DNA of 54,446 nt. It comes from Desulfurellaceae bacterium bin18 (GTDB lineage Bacteria > Desulfobacterota > Binatia > Bin18). The stretch lies in the NCBI GenBank assembly GCA_002238415.1, contig MPMI01000039.1, forward strand, positions 1-54,446. The letters run 5' to 3'. The notes below the pieces were generated by a model that saw nothing but the letters and a program-made list of their open reading frames with translations, ran no database searches and was not told the origin of the DNA. The translations under genes and the position numbers were made by a program. Below are positions 45,152 through 54,101 of this stretch, one piece after another; position 1 is the first letter of the stretch, and each line of letters begins with the position of its first letter.

Positions 45152-45772
45152 CTACCGACCCTTTTGTTCCCCCTCCTCGTCGGTGTCTTTCTTGCGGCTG
45201 GAAACGACCTCATCAATCACGCCGTAGTCCAGGGCCTGCTTGGAGGTCATGAACATATCCCGGTCCGTGTCCTTTTCAATTTTCTTGAGGGTCTGGCCGG
45301 TATGTTTGACAAGAATGTTGTTGAGTTCTTCCCGGATGCGCAGCACTTCCCTGGCGTGAATGTCGATATCGGCCGCCTGACCCTGCACGCCGCCGAGCGG
45401 TTGGTGCAGCATGATCCGGGAATGCGGCAGGGCAAACCGTTTGCCCGGTGCCCCGGCGGTCAAGAGCACTGCGCCCATACTGGCCGCCTGGCCGACACAC
45501 ATGGTGGACACGTCGGGGGTGACGTACTGCATGGTGTCATAGATAGCCAGCCCAGCGGTCACCGAGCCGCCCGGCGAGTTCACATACAGGTGAATATCCT
45601 GCTCGGGCTCTTCAGATTCGAGGAAAAGGAGCTGAGCGGCGATCACATCGGCCACCGCATCGTTGACCTCGGAACCGAGAAAAATAATCCGGTCTTTCAG
45701 TAAGCGGGAATAAATATCATAGGTCCGTTCACCCCGACCGGTCTGTTCGATCACGTATGGTACATAGTTCAT
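45152..45772 (-). CDS. clpP: ATP-dependent Clp protease proteolytic subunit
   Basis: The protein has 206 residues from ATG 45772 ([20 protein letters not shown]). The longer reading overlaps trxB. The catalytic triad is Ser98 (GQAASMGA), His123 (MLHQPLGG) and Asp172 (TDRDMFM), the same numbers as mature E. coli ClpP. It works with ClpX or ClpA, neither being nearby. The tail ([14 protein letters not shown]) is more charged than usual. Last gene of a leftward set after trxB. Confidence 0.96.
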   Translation of the reverse strand: MNYVPYVIEQTGRGERTYDIYSRLLKDRIIFLGSEVNDAVADVIAAQLLFLESEEPEQDIHLYVNSPGGSVTAGLAIYDTMQYVTPDVSTMCVGQAASMGAVLLTAGAPGKRFALPHSRIMLHQPLGGVQGQAADIDIHAREVLRIREELNNILVKHTGQTLKKIEKDTDRDMFMTSKQALDYGVIDEVVSSRKKDTDEEGEQKGR

Positions 45773-45801
45773 AATAGACGCATCCTCATTCTGTGTTGGT
45801 G

Positions 45802-46749
45802 TCAGCGCACATTCGTTGAGCCTGCCCACTCATTAGTACGCACATAACGAATTGCTGCAAGGGCGGCTGTGGCGCCATCTCCGGCTGCGGACACGAGTTG
45901 CCGTGAGGAATCGCTGCGGACATCACCCGCGGCCAGGACGCCGGGCGTTGCCGTCCGCATCCAGAGATCGGTCACAATCTGCCCCTGCGCATTGAGCGGA
46001 ACCAGGTCCCCCAGAAATTGGGTATTGGCCGTCAGGCCGATGTAGAGGAAGACGCCGGCGACATCCAGCGTAGATGGTGTTCCCTGCGTAACGTCTTCGA
46101 GCCGTATCCGTTTGACACCGGCGTCGCCTTCGATTTCTCGCACGACGCTGTTCCAGCAAAAGGAAAGTTTGTCGTTTGCCTGTGCCCGTTCCTGCAAAAG
46201 CTGACAGGCGCGTAACGCATCTCGCCGATGAATGAGCGTGACGTGTGAGGCGTACTGAGTGAGATGGAGTCCTTCATCAAGCGCGGCATCCCCGCCTCCC
46301 ACTACGGCTACCGGCTGGTCCATAAAAAACGCACCGTCACAGGCCGCACAGTGCGAGACGCCCTTGCCGACAAATTCTTCTTCACCCGGAACGCCGAGCG
46401 CGGAAAAACTCGAGCCGGTGGCGACGACCAGCGCTCTGGTGTGAAAGGTCCCGCTATCCGTTTGCAGCACGAGCACATCGCCGTCCCGCTGTACGGCGCT
46501 GACCTCTGTCAGTTGCATCTCAAGCCCAAGGCTGGTGGCCTGCTGTTGCAGTAGTGGCCCCAGAGTATAGCCGGCGACACCATCCGGAAATCCCGGATAA
46601 TTCTCGATATGCTCACAGTTGAGCACCTGCCCGCCGGCAGAAAAGCGTTCGAGCAGGAGTGCCCGGCAGCGGTCACGCGCCGCGTACAGGCCGGCCGTGA
46701 ATCCGGCTGCGCCGCCGCCAATGATAATGATGTCGTAGGGCTGTGGCAT
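45802..46749 (-). CDS. trxB: Thioredoxin-disulfide reductase
   Basis: The protein has 315 residues. FAD motif [19 protein letters not shown], redox pair Cys134 and Cys137 in CAACDG, NADPH motif [14 protein letters not shown] and the FAD-binding [12 protein letters not shown]. Reduces thioredoxin with NADPH. It sits 29 bases before clpP; the broken VapC lies upstream on the same strand. Confidence 0.95.
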   Translation of the reverse strand: MPQPYDIIIIGGGAAGFTAGLYAARDRCRALLLERFSAGGQVLNCEHIENYPGFPDGVAGYTLGPLLQQQATSLGLEMQLTEVSAVQRDGDVLVLQTDSGTFHTRALVVATGSSFSALGVPGEEEFVGKGVSHCAACDGAFFMDQPVAVVGGGDAALDEGLHLTQYASHVTLIHRRDALRACQLLQERAQANDKLSFCWNSVVREIEGDAGVKRIRLEDVTQGTPSTLDVAGVFLYIGLTANTQFLGDLVPLNAQGQIVTDLWMRTATPGVLAAGDVRSDSSRQLVSAAGDGATAALAAIRYVRTNEWAGSTNVR

Positions 46750-46779
46750 GGGTGTATCCTCGATATGAAAACATTTTTC

Positions 46780-47093
46780 TTACGGAGCGAGTGAGGAAAG
46801 AGCCTGTGGCGTGAGCACCGAAAGGCCCCGATAGCGCCGAAAATCGTCTACGTTGAATGTCACGAGTTGATGAACGTTATAGACCTTCATAGAGGCAACA
46901 ATCCGAGCGTCGTGGACGGCAACACCCGAGATGGTATGAGCGACAATCAATCGTCGCCATTCGAGATAAGTAGCAAGGCTATCAGGTAGTAAATCGAGAT
47001 AATGCTCAATATGGCGGCTAACGATACCTGATGTAAGGGATCGTTTTTGTGTACCACTCGTAATAAGACGTTCGTATCGAGCAGTGAGGACAT
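46780..47093 (-). pseudogene. VapC-type PIN-domain toxin, broken by internal deletion and frameshift
   Basis: The N-terminus in one frame (from ATG 47093) reads MSSLLDTNVLLRVVHKNDPL, with the first PIN aspartate. The C-terminus in another frame reads LLPDSLATYLEWRRLI, VHDARIVASM and TFNVDDFRRYRGLSV, with the later acidic residues. The frame change lies near 47010-47020. The middle third (about 40 residues, including the expected PQNLxEFW region) is missing. A functional PIN nuclease cannot be made. Its start follows the antitoxin stop directly (TAG-ATG). Confidence 0.8.
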
Positions 47094-47351
47094 CTAGTCG
47101 TGGTCGCAATAGATATCGGCACGAGAAAAGTGAGTAGGCAGGGGCGGGACATTTTCTGTCCCGTTTGCAAACTCTTCCAGGACCGCCTCAAATTCTTCCT
47201 CTGAAAGTTTTGCGAATAGATTGGCCTGAGCGGATATCCCGAGGAGGAGTTTGAGATAGCTATCGACCGAAAGTCCCTGTGCCTTGGCTCGGTCCGCGAG
47301 GAGTTCAGCCGTCTCGGGTCTTACGTGCTCAAAAACTGGGCTCATCTCCAT
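47094..47351 (-). CDS. Probable antitoxin partner of the broken VapC
   Basis: The protein has 85 residues from ATG 47351, with GAAGAGG upstream; ATG 47369 would be longer. The N-terminal ribbon-helix-helix-like part (VRPETAELLADRAKAQGLSV, DSYLKLLLG) is followed by an acidic C-terminus (LSEEEFEAVLEEFANG) that would bind the toxin. Its stop codon abuts the VapC pseudogene start. It survives while the toxin is dead, which is the safe order of loss. Confidence 0.7.
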   Translation of the reverse strand: MEMSPVFEHVRPETAELLADRAKAQGLSVDSYLKLLLGISAQANLFAKLSEEEFEAVLEEFANGTENVPPLPTHFSRADIYCDHD

Positions 47352-47496
47352 ATCCTCTTCAAAGAGCATTCACGCGCTTGGCTGCATCAGCATAACACCA
47401 CCGGATGTCAGACAATAGAGTCCCGGTATCTGTGCCCGGAGGATTATAGAGGTTCCGGGATTGTCCGACTCCCCCAAATTTGCCATATGGAGAGGT

Positions 47497-47901
47497 ATGT
47501 CTGGTGGACTGTCCTGGGACCGTTTTCGGCGCGCAATGGCGCATGCGTTCGCTACTGACCAGGTCGCAGCACCACTCTCCCCGCAGGACCTTCAGCTTTT
47601 GCAAAAAGTGGCCGATGCCATTGTGAGCCGGAGACTTGAGACGCCGGCGGTTCTCTTGCTCGAATCCAGCGAACCGCTCAATTTTCTGAGTAGCCAGATC
47701 GTTCACGGGCTGCGGCCTTTTCTTGATCTGGTGTGCGCGCCGGCGGAAACGGAGCGGTTGGCCGGTATACTGGAGCGGAGAGATGCCGTAGCCCGGCTTG
47801 TTGAGCTGATTCACGTCCAGCTCGACAAACGTACCCCTCCAGGTACAACCGAGAAATTCGCCCCTCCGGTACGAGCTCCGAAGACCGGGGTGTCATCCTG
47901 A
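47497..47901 (+). CDS. Small soluble protein, first gene of the DUF6754 membrane operon
   Basis: The protein has 134 residues from ATG 47497; TTG 47461 is an alternative. Helical, with LQLLQKVADAIVSRRLETPA, LLLESSEPLNFLSSQIVHGL and ETERLAGILERRDAVARLVE. No known domain. The next gene starts 23 bases later, so a shared transcript is likely. The role is unknown. Confidence 0.65.
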   Translation: MSGGLSWDRFRRAMAHAFATDQVAAPLSPQDLQLLQKVADAIVSRRLETPAVLLLESSEPLNFLSSQIVHGLRPFLDLVCAPAETERLAGILERRDAVARLVELIHVQLDKRTPPGTTEKFAPPVRAPKTGVSS

Positions 47902-47924
47902 TAACGCAGAACATCCCGACTGGC

Positions 47925-49235
47925 ATGGCTCCATTGCCGAGCGTCTCAGGCTTCCCTGACCCGTCCGCTGGGTCCCGGCACCGAAGCGGACGCCTCGGCT
48001 GGCTTCTACTCCTGGGACTGGTGTTCGCCCTTGTGGTGGGGACGAAGGCGCTGGCCTCCGATTCCCGACTGACTGGGGAAGCCTTTGATATGCCGGGGGA
48101 CGGCGGGGGCAGCATTGGCCTACGCTGGCAAGGGAATTTTGAAGAGATGGCAGAGGCCCACTACCAGATTGTACTCAGCGACCGGGAGCAGGGCGTATTT
48201 CAGCCGGTCGTAACGCTTCCGGCCAATACCCACTACGAAAAAAACCGTGTGGCTCCGTGGTGGATGAGCGGTACTCCGCACCCGCAGGCGCATTTCCTTC
48301 AGGTCAGTACTGTCGCCGAGAGCCCACTGCTGAACGGGAGGCGCTACTTCGTGAAGATTCTTGCACTCATTGGGGACGAGCGATTTGAGAGCCGGGTGTT
48401 CTCCGCCGTACCTCAGCCGAACTGGTTTCAGTGGGCCAAGCTTAATAATTTTCTCTTTATGCTGGCCTTCAGTGCGAGTGTGCTGCTCTCGATTCGCTCG
48501 GCCCGGACGAAGCCCACGCTCTTTCTCCGCCGTATCCCCGGCATTGATGCAGTCGAAGAGGCGATTGGCCGGGCAGCGGAAACGGGTCGCCCGATTGTCT
48601 ATCTGACCGGCAGTGGCGAGTTAACCGGGCGCGGCGATGCGTCCAATATGTCGACGATTGCGGCCACGGTTCTGCTGGGCGAGGTGGCAAAGCGGTCGGC
48701 CGTGTCCGGGACCGCAATCAAAGTCCCGCACCGCTCGCCCATTGTTATGGCCATTGCCCAGGACATGGTTAAAGACGCCTATCGGACGGCGGGTCGGCCA
48801 GACGGCCATGCTGACGAGAGCAATTTTTTTATTGCCGCCGATCAGTTTGCGTATACCGCGGCGGTGGACGGCATCATGCTGCGCGAGCGGCCCGCGGCGA
48901 ATTTTTTCATCGGCTATTATTACGCGGAGTCGCTGCTGTTAGCCGAGACTGGAGCTGCAACCGGCGCGATGCAGATTGCCGGGACGGATGCCGAGCACCA
49001 GTTGCCTTTTTTTATTGCTACCTGTGATTACACCCTGATTGGTGAGGAGCTGTACGCCGCCAGCGCGTATCTATCGCGCGACCCAGCGCTGGTCGGCACG
49101 CTCCGCGGCCAGGATTTGGGGAAAGGCTTCTTACTCGTCGGTCTGGTGGCAGGGACAGGCTTGCTCACCCTCGGCGATATGACTGGAGTGACCATCTGGG
49201 AGACGGCCGTGCAGATATTTCATGATTTCCGTTAG
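47925..49235 (+). CDS. DUF6754-type membrane protein
   Basis: The protein has 436 residues. An N-terminal hydrophobic segment (LGWLLLLGLVFALVVG) looks like a signal anchor. A beta-rich, fibronectin-like extracytoplasmic domain follows (about 50-165), then a TM helix near 180-196. A conserved domain runs from about 205 to 400 (GRPIVYLTGSGELTGRGDAS, VPHRSPIVMAIAQDMVKDAY, NFFIGYYYAESLLLAETGA, HQLPFFIATCDYTLIGEELY). A C-terminal TM helix ends it. I assign DUF6754 from memory of this family's pattern. Function unknown. Confidence 0.7.
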   Translation: MAPLPSVSGFPDPSAGSRHRSGRLGWLLLLGLVFALVVGTKALASDSRLTGEAFDMPGDGGGSIGLRWQGNFEEMAEAHYQIVLSDREQGVFQPVVTLPANTHYEKNRVAPWWMSGTPHPQAHFLQVSTVAESPLLNGRRYFVKILALIGDERFESRVFSAVPQPNWFQWAKLNNFLFMLAFSASVLLSIRSARTKPTLFLRRIPGIDAVEEAIGRAAETGRPIVYLTGSGELTGRGDASNMSTIAATVLLGEVAKRSAVSGTAIKVPHRSPIVMAIAQDMVKDAYRTAGRPDGHADESNFFIAADQFAYTAAVDGIMLRERPAANFFIGYYYAESLLLAETGAATGAMQIAGTDAEHQLPFFIATCDYTLIGEELYAASAYLSRDPALVGTLRGQDLGKGFLLVGLVAGTGLLTLGDMTGVTIWETAVQIFHDFR

Positions 49236-49253
49236 GCACGCCACGGGAGAAAT

Positions 49254-49895
49254 ATGCATTTCTGGCAACAGAGCCTACCCCTCTTGATTACGTGTGTGTT
49301 TGGGCTGGCGTTAGTCCTGCAATACTACGTGCCCCATCCGGCCTCGGAAAATTTTTTGCAGGAGATTTCGCTCTGGAGTCAAATTATTGCCGGGTTTGCC
49401 ATTGTGCTTGGCGTCGGCAGTTTGCTGTCAGCCCATTACCAAAAAATCGCCCGCCAGGAAGCCGGCTGGGGCTATAGTGCCGTGCTGTTTGTGTCCCTGC
49501 TGACCGTGTTCGGGGCCGGGCTGTGGGCTGAGGGAAAAGCCGAAGGGACGTTCTTCGGCTGGCTGTACGACTATGTCCTGGTTGCGCTTCAGGGAACGAT
49601 GTTCTCGCTGCTGGCTTTTTTTGTCGCGTCTGCGGCCTACCGGGCCTTTCGGGCGCGGACGCTGGAGGCGACGATTCTACTCAGCGCAGCCGTCCTGGTG
49701 ATGGCGGGTCGGGTGCCCCTGGGTGAGTCACTGCTGCCTGGGATCGGCGCGCTGGCCGACTGGATCATGACTGTGCCGAATACGGCGGCCCAACGCGGGA
49801 TTCTGATTGGCGTCAGCCTAGGCGCCATTGCCACCTCGATCAAAATCATTTTTGGGATCGAGCGCGCCTATCTGGGGAGAGGTGACGGTGCGTGA
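49254..49895 (+). CDS. Multi-pass membrane protein of the DUF6754 operon
   Basis: The protein has 213 residues with about six hydrophobic segments, for example LPLLITCVFGLALVLQYYV, IIAGFAIVLGVGSLLSA and YSAVLFVSLLTVFGAGLW. No catalytic motif is seen. It starts 18 bases after the DUF6754 gene and overlaps the next gene by eight bases. Probably a membrane subunit of the same complex. Confidence 0.7.
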   Translation: MHFWQQSLPLLITCVFGLALVLQYYVPHPASENFLQEISLWSQIIAGFAIVLGVGSLLSAHYQKIARQEAGWGYSAVLFVSLLTVFGAGLWAEGKAEGTFFGWLYDYVLVALQGTMFSLLAFFVASAAYRAFRARTLEATILLSAAVLVMAGRVPLGESLLPGIGALADWIMTVPNTAAQRGILIGVSLGAIATSIKIIFGIERAYLGRGDGA

Positions 49896-50712
49896 ATTTG
49901 CCGTTCGTCTGTTGCAGTTAGACCGGCGTTTCATCTTTGTACTGATGAGCGTGGTGACGGTGCTACCTCTGCTCTACCCACTGGGTCTGCCCGTCCGTAT
50001 TTCGCCGGAAACGCGGCAACTCTACGATACGCTGGAGCGTCTGCCCGAGCGCTCGGTGGTGCTCCTGTCGCTGGATTTCGACCCCGCTTCAAAGCCTGAA
50101 CTCTACCCCATGACCGTTTCTCTCCTCCGCCACGCTTTTGCCAGAAACCTGCGTGTTGTGGCCCTGACCCTGTGGCCGGCGGGCACGAGCATGGCGGAGT
50201 CCGCGGTCACGCATGGAGCAGAGGAAGCCGGGAAAAGGGACGGGACGGACTACGTTTTCCTCGGCTATGGACCTGGGGAAGCCAACGCTATCATCAATAT
50301 AGGGCAGAGCCTGACCAACGCCTTTCCGACCGACTATGCGGGCCGAAAAACCGAAGCGCTGCCCGTGCTCGAAGGGGTCCGCAGCTTACGCGATATTGAC
50401 TACGCTCTCAGCCTCAGCGCAGGCTTTCCCGGCCTCGACACCTGGTATGTCTATGGCAAGGAAAAATATGGCTTTGAGTTGGGCGGAGGCTGTACCGCGG
50501 TCAGCGCGCCCAAGTTTTATCCCTTGCTGCAAACCGGACAGATTACCGGCCTGCTGGGCGGACTGCGTGGCGCGGCCGAGTATGAAACCCTCCTCAATCA
50601 GGCCGGCAAGGCAACCGCGGGCATGGACGCGCAGTCAGCCACCCATTTTCTGATTATCGGTCTGATCATCGTCTGCAATGTCTGCTACCTGCTGAGCGGG
50701 CGAAAGGAGTAA
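49888..50712 (+). CDS. Bitopic membrane protein of the DUF6754 operon
   Basis: The protein has 274 residues from GTG 49888, with GGGGAGAG upstream and an eight-base overlap with the previous gene. An N-terminal TM (FIFVLMSVVTVLPLLYPLG) and a C-terminal TM (FLIIGLIIVCNVCYLL) flank a large globular domain (LPERSVVLLSLDFDPASKPE, VVALTLWPAGTSMAE, TDYVFLGYGPGEANAIINIG). The last codons, GAG TAA, lie in a palindromic repeat. No known family is recognised with confidence. Confidence 0.7.
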   Translation: MREFAVRLLQLDRRFIFVLMSVVTVLPLLYPLGLPVRISPETRQLYDTLERLPERSVVLLSLDFDPASKPELYPMTVSLLRHAFARNLRVVALTLWPAGTSMAESAVTHGAEEAGKRDGTDYVFLGYGPGEANAIINIGQSLTNAFPTDYAGRKTEALPVLEGVRSLRDIDYALSLSAGFPGLDTWYVYGKEKYGFELGGGCTAVSAPKFYPLLQTGQITGLLGGLRGAAEYETLLNQAGKATAGMDAQSATHFLIIGLIIVCNVCYLLSGRKE

Positions 50713-50757
50713 ACGTGTCCTCCAATAGACATACAGATGCTGGACACCTTTACTCTT
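50703..50757 (+). repeat. Palindromic repeat copy 6 (inside the DUF6754 operon)
   Basis: Left arm AAAGGAGTAAACGTGTCC, right arm GGACACCTTTACTCTT, with one C-C mismatch and an extra G on the left. It carries the stop codon of the upstream gene and fills the gap before the next gene. Confidence 0.88.
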
Positions 50758-50767
50758 CGGGGCGCGT

Positions 50768-51514
50768 ATGAGTCTCGAGACACTGTGTGGTGCCTGGCTG
50801 GCCGTGGGTTTAAGCCTGTGTATCTATTCGTTTCTGTACCGGGATAATCCGTTCTTTAAGCTGGGCGAGCACATCTTTGTCGGCGCTTCGGTTGGCTATT
50901 TGCTGGTCATCACCTATCACGAAGTCATGCTCAAAAAGCTCGCCGTGCCGCTTATCGAGCAGCACGAATGGCGTCTGATCATACCGCTCATCCTCGGCCT
51001 GTTGCTGTTAGCCCGGTTTTTGCCCCGTCTCGCCTGGACCAGTCGTCTGACGTTTGCCTTTATCTTAGGCGTGAGTTCCGGGGTCGCGATTCCACGCCTG
51101 TTATCTTCGTTCGTGCTGCAGCAGGTCCAAGGGACGCTGAAGCCTCTCGTTACGGTTGGTCCCGCGGGTATCAGCTTCGGCCTGGCCGAACTGAATACCG
51201 TCCTCATTCTTATTGGTGTCGTCAGCGTCCTCGTCTATTTTTTCTTTTCGGTTGAACATACGGGGAGCGTGCGGCGCGTGGCCCGCGTTGGGAGCTGTTT
51301 TCTCATGATCTCCTTCGGTGCGGCCTTTGGCTATACCGTCATGGCGCGGATGTCGCTGCTCATCGGTCGGTTTGACGAGCTGATTCTGTATGCGACGCCG
51401 GAGTATGGCTATGCAACGGTCTGGCTGCTCGGCCTCGTAACGGGCGGGCTGGTATGGTGGCAGCGACGCGTCCGTCAGGCGGAGACCCAGGCACCCCCTG
51501 ACGGCGCTGAATAG
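50768..51514 (+). CDS. Multi-pass membrane protein, last gene of the DUF6754 operon
   Basis: The protein has 248 residues with about seven hydrophobic segments (LCGAWLAVGLSLCIYSFLY, HIFVGASVGYLLVITYHEV, LIIPLILGLLLLARFLPRL, and others). YGYATVWLLGLVTGGLVWWQ closes the membrane part, and a charged tail follows. A palindromic repeat separates it from gene four. Convergent with rplS. Function unknown. Confidence 0.7.
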   Translation: MSLETLCGAWLAVGLSLCIYSFLYRDNPFFKLGEHIFVGASVGYLLVITYHEVMLKKLAVPLIEQHEWRLIIPLILGLLLLARFLPRLAWTSRLTFAFILGVSSGVAIPRLLSSFVLQQVQGTLKPLVTVGPAGISFGLAELNTVLILIGVVSVLVYFFFSVEHTGSVRRVARVGSCFLMISFGAAFGYTVMARMSLLIGRFDELILYATPEYGYATVWLLGLVTGGLVWWQRRVRQAETQAPPDGAE

Positions 51515-51553
51515 ACAGACCGGCGGACATGCGTGTGCCCGCCGCGACGAGGA

Positions 51554-51991
51554 TTATTCCTCGGCTTCTTCGGACTGCTCCATTGTCTGCGCTCTTTCAG
51601 CCAGGGCAACGACCTCGCTCATCGCGCCGACCTCTGGCGTTTGGAGACGGGTGCCTTTGATACGGGCCGCCTTACCGGAGCGTTGACGCAGGTAATACAG
51701 CTTGGCCCGCCGGACTCTCCCCCGAGCGAGGACTTCGATCTTCTCAATGCGCGGCGAGTGCAGGGGAAAAATCCGCTCGACCCCGACCCCGTAGGATACT
51801 TTCCGCACCGTAAAGGTCGCCCGGTTACCCTTGCCGTTCGAGCGGCTGATGACCGCTCCCTCAAAGACCTGAACCCGCTCTTTGTCACCTTCAATAATCT
51901 TGGCATGGACGCGAACGGTATCCCCGGCCCTAAACTCTGGAATATCAGTCTTCTGCTGTTTAGCCTCAATGGCGGCAAGTAGGTTACTCAT
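51554..51991 (-). CDS. rplS: 50S ribosomal protein L19
   Basis: The protein has 145 residues from ATG 51991. [51 protein letters not shown] and [10 protein letters not shown] are L19 throughout. It lies at the 30S-50S interface. The C-terminal extension of about 25 residues (ending EQSEEAEE) is longer and more acidic than in most homologues. Last gene of the trmD operon. Confidence 0.97.
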   Translation of the reverse strand: MSNLLAAIEAKQQKTDIPEFRAGDTVRVHAKIIEGDKERVQVFEGAVISRSNGKGNRATFTVRKVSYGVGVERIFPLHSPRIEKIEVLARGRVRRAKLYYLRQRSGKAARIKGTRLQTPEVGAMSEVVALAERAQTMEQSEEAEE

Positions 51992-52182
51992 GATGCTGTT
52001 CTCCTCCGCGCTTTTTTCATGCACTGTGCGGCAGGTGGGACAAACGCTAAGACGTCTGCAAGTATGCCTCACCTGAGACAGAGAGGTGCAGTATTGCTAT
52101 TGCCGTTATTACCGTGTGTTTGCTGAGTACGGACGACGAGGGTTTACTGCTCTTTTTCTACTACCCTGCTGCTGACAGACGG

Positions 52183-52746
52183 TCAAGACGGCGTCCCCAG
52201 CAGGCGGTCAAGCATAATGGCCGCAGCCGCACGAACGGATAGATGGTTATACGCTCCACACCCTTGAATAGGCTCAAGAATTGCCTCTGCCTGAGCAAAA
52301 ACCTCCTGGGTCAGCCCCCAGCCGGTTCCCAACAGTAAGAGGATGGGGCACTGCTCGTGTTTCAGACTTTCGCGCAGGTCGGCAAAACTCAGACGCTCTT
52401 CCCCGCCTTTTGCCGATGTGGCAATGACGCGCGGTGGCTGACCTGCACTCCGGGTAATGACCGCCCGAACCTCCTCAAGCGAGTCAGCCAAAGAGACAAT
52501 GGACAGGGCATCTCTGCGGGTCGCGTTATACACGCTGCCATGCCCGCTCTGCCAATGGTCAAGGATTTTCTCCGCCAGGGCCTGGAGCGTTCGTATCGGA
52601 TGGACCACGAAATACTGTTTTACCCCGTAGGTTAATGCCGACCGAGCAATATCGTGAATATCCATATTAGTAATGGAGGTGGTCACGACTTTGTGCGTTT
52701 TGTCATACACGGGATGATGAATCAATGCGATATAGACGTCGGCCAT
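52183..52746 (-). CDS. SPOUT-family RNA methyltransferase (Methyltrn_RNA_4 type)
   Basis: The protein has 187 residues from ATG 52746 (MADVYIALIHHPVYDK). VVTTSITNMDIHDIARSALT, YGVKQYFVVHPI and the C-terminal knot LLLLGTGWGLTQEVFAQAE match PF09936 proteins such as TM1570. These use SAM to methylate an RNA, but the target base is not known to me. It sits 28 bases after trmD, a conserved neighbourhood in several deep and deltaproteobacterial lineages. Confidence 0.85.
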   Translation of the reverse strand: MADVYIALIHHPVYDKTHKVVTTSITNMDIHDIARSALTYGVKQYFVVHPIRTLQALAEKILDHWQSGHGSVYNATRRDALSIVSLADSLEEVRAVITRSAGQPPRVIATSAKGGEERLSFADLRESLKHEQCPILLLLGTGWGLTQEVFAQAEAILEPIQGCGAYNHLSVRAAAAIMLDRLLGTPS

Positions 52747-52774
52747 ACGTGCCTTCGCTGTGCGGGCAGGGCTG

Positions 52775-53506
52775 CTATGTGTCCGTATCATCCCGCTGCT
52801 GGAGCCAGCGCCGTTCTTCGGGACTCAGGTCAGCCTTTTTGAGCAGGTCCGGCCGCCGCACGCGCGTCCGGATAAGCGACTGTCGGCGTCGCCACTGGGA
52901 GATGTCTGCATGATGACCGGATAACAGCACGTCTGGAACCGGCATCCCGCGGAACGTTTCCGGCCGGGTATACTGCGGATATTCGAGTAGTCCAGTACTG
53001 AAAGACTCGTCTTCGGTTGATTCTTTCCTCCCGACCACACCCGGCACGAGCCGGGCAACGGCATCAATCAATACGAGGGCCGCCACTTCTCCCCCACTGA
53101 CAATATAGTCTCCGATGGAAATCTCTTCATCAACAAAGGACAGAACCCGTTCGTCTACCCCTTCATATCGACCGCAGACCAGAATCAGCGCCTCGTACGC
53201 TGCCAGTTCGGCCGTTTTGGCCTGGGAAAGCGGCTGTCCTTGAGGCGAGAGGAAAATCCGCCTCGAATTGGGTAAGGGCTCACTCACTGCTTCGATCGCA
53301 TTGACCAGGGGCTCGGGGGTCATCACCATACCCCAGCCCCCACCATAGGGCGCATCGTCTGTTGAGCGATGTTTGTCCGGTGCATGGTCACGCAAATCGT
53401 GCACGCAAAACGAGAGGATGCCCTTACCCTGAGCTTTGTGTAACAAGCTGGTGGAGAGGGGCGAGGCAAACCACTCCGGGAAAATGGTAATGATGTGAAA
53501 CTGCAT
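52775..53506 (-). CDS. trmD: tRNA (guanine-N1)-methyltransferase TrmD
   Basis: The protein has 243 residues. [50 protein letters not shown] and [20 protein letters not shown] are all in place (trefoil-knot SAM site and catalytic Asp). Methylates G37 of tRNAs to prevent frameshifting. Seven bases upstream of its start is a palindromic repeat; no good Shine-Dalgarno is seen there. Confidence 0.97.
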   Translation of the reverse strand: MQFHIITIFPEWFASPLSTSLLHKAQGKGILSFCVHDLRDHAPDKHRSTDDAPYGGGWGMVMTPEPLVNAIEAVSEPLPNSRRIFLSPQGQPLSQAKTAELAAYEALILVCGRYEGVDERVLSFVDEEISIGDYIVSGGEVAALVLIDAVARLVPGVVGRKESTEDESFSTGLLEYPQYTRPETFRGMPVPDVLLSGHHADISQWRRRQSLIRTRVRRPDLLKKADLSPEERRWLQQRDDTDT

Positions 53507-53513
53507 AAGCTAT

Positions 53514-53567
53514 AATGAGTAAACGTGTCCTCCAATCATTTATCAAGGCTGGATACGTTTACTCATT
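53514..53567 (+). repeat. Palindromic repeat copy 7 (rimM-trmD junction, compensated stem)
   Basis: Left arm AATGAGTAAACGTGTCC, right arm GGATACGTTTACTCATT. The usual outer A-T pair has become T-A on both sides, keeping the pair, and one G-T wobble is present. It holds the rimM stop codon and ends close to the trmD start. Confidence 0.92.
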
Positions 53568-54101
53568 TTCGAGCAGTCCTTCGGGCGGATTGATAATCAC
53601 CAGGCGGTCTTCGATGGCGATCGTCCGTATTACGTCTTCAACAACAGGGATCAGATATTCTTTTTCTCCATCCCGCACCACGAAGATATCATGGCCCGGG
53701 GTCGTCAGAACCTCCGCAATAGTCCCGATAGATTCTTGCGTCAGCGTTCGGATAGGCAGGCCGATCATCTGGTAGTGATAAAACTCGCCCACTTGGAGTT
53801 GGGGTAAGTCGCTCTCGTCCACGAGCAAACGCGACTCGCGGAGCGCCTCGGCCCGGTCGCGAGAATCGACCCCGGCAAACTTGAGGAGGAGACAGGACGC
53901 GTGCGGCCGGACCTGTTTCAACTCGAATCCCTCTTCCGGGGTGTCCGTCTTGCGCAGCGTGACCCGCAGGCCGGGCCGTAACGTCGGGCAGGGGAAAGAG
54001 TGGGGGAGGAAGCGAACCTCTCCCCGCACACCATGCGTATTGACCACACGACCAAGTTCGATCTGTGTGACTGGGCTCGGGCGGCTATTTTTCTTCGACA
54101 A
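53559..54101 (-). CDS. rimM: 16S rRNA processing protein RimM
   Basis: The protein has 180 residues from TTG 54101, the most plausible start. The open frame runs further but overlaps khpA, and no ATG lies near the conserved start. IELGRVVNTHGVRGEVRF, DRAEALRESRLLVDESDLP, GEFYHYQMIGL and KEYLIPVVEDVI are RimM motifs (RimM domain then PRC barrel). Helps mature the 30S head with S19. Ends in GLLENE, the last codons being GAG TAA of a palindromic repeat, near the normal family end. Confidence 0.92.
   Translation of the reverse strand: MSKKNSRPSPVTQIELGRVVNTHGVRGEVRFLPHSFPCPTLRPGLRVTLRKTDTPEEGFELKQVRPHASCLLLKFAGVDSRDRAEALRESRLLVDESDLPQLQVGEFYHYQMIGLPIRTLTQESIGTIAEVLTTPGHDIFVVRDGEKEYLIPVVEDVIRTIAIEDRLVIINPPEGLLENE

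Noticed and set aside
51992..52182. Small gene between rplS and the SPOUT methyltransferase gene
   Set aside because: No convincing frame or conserved signal. It looks like an ordinary operon gap, although longer than its neighbours.
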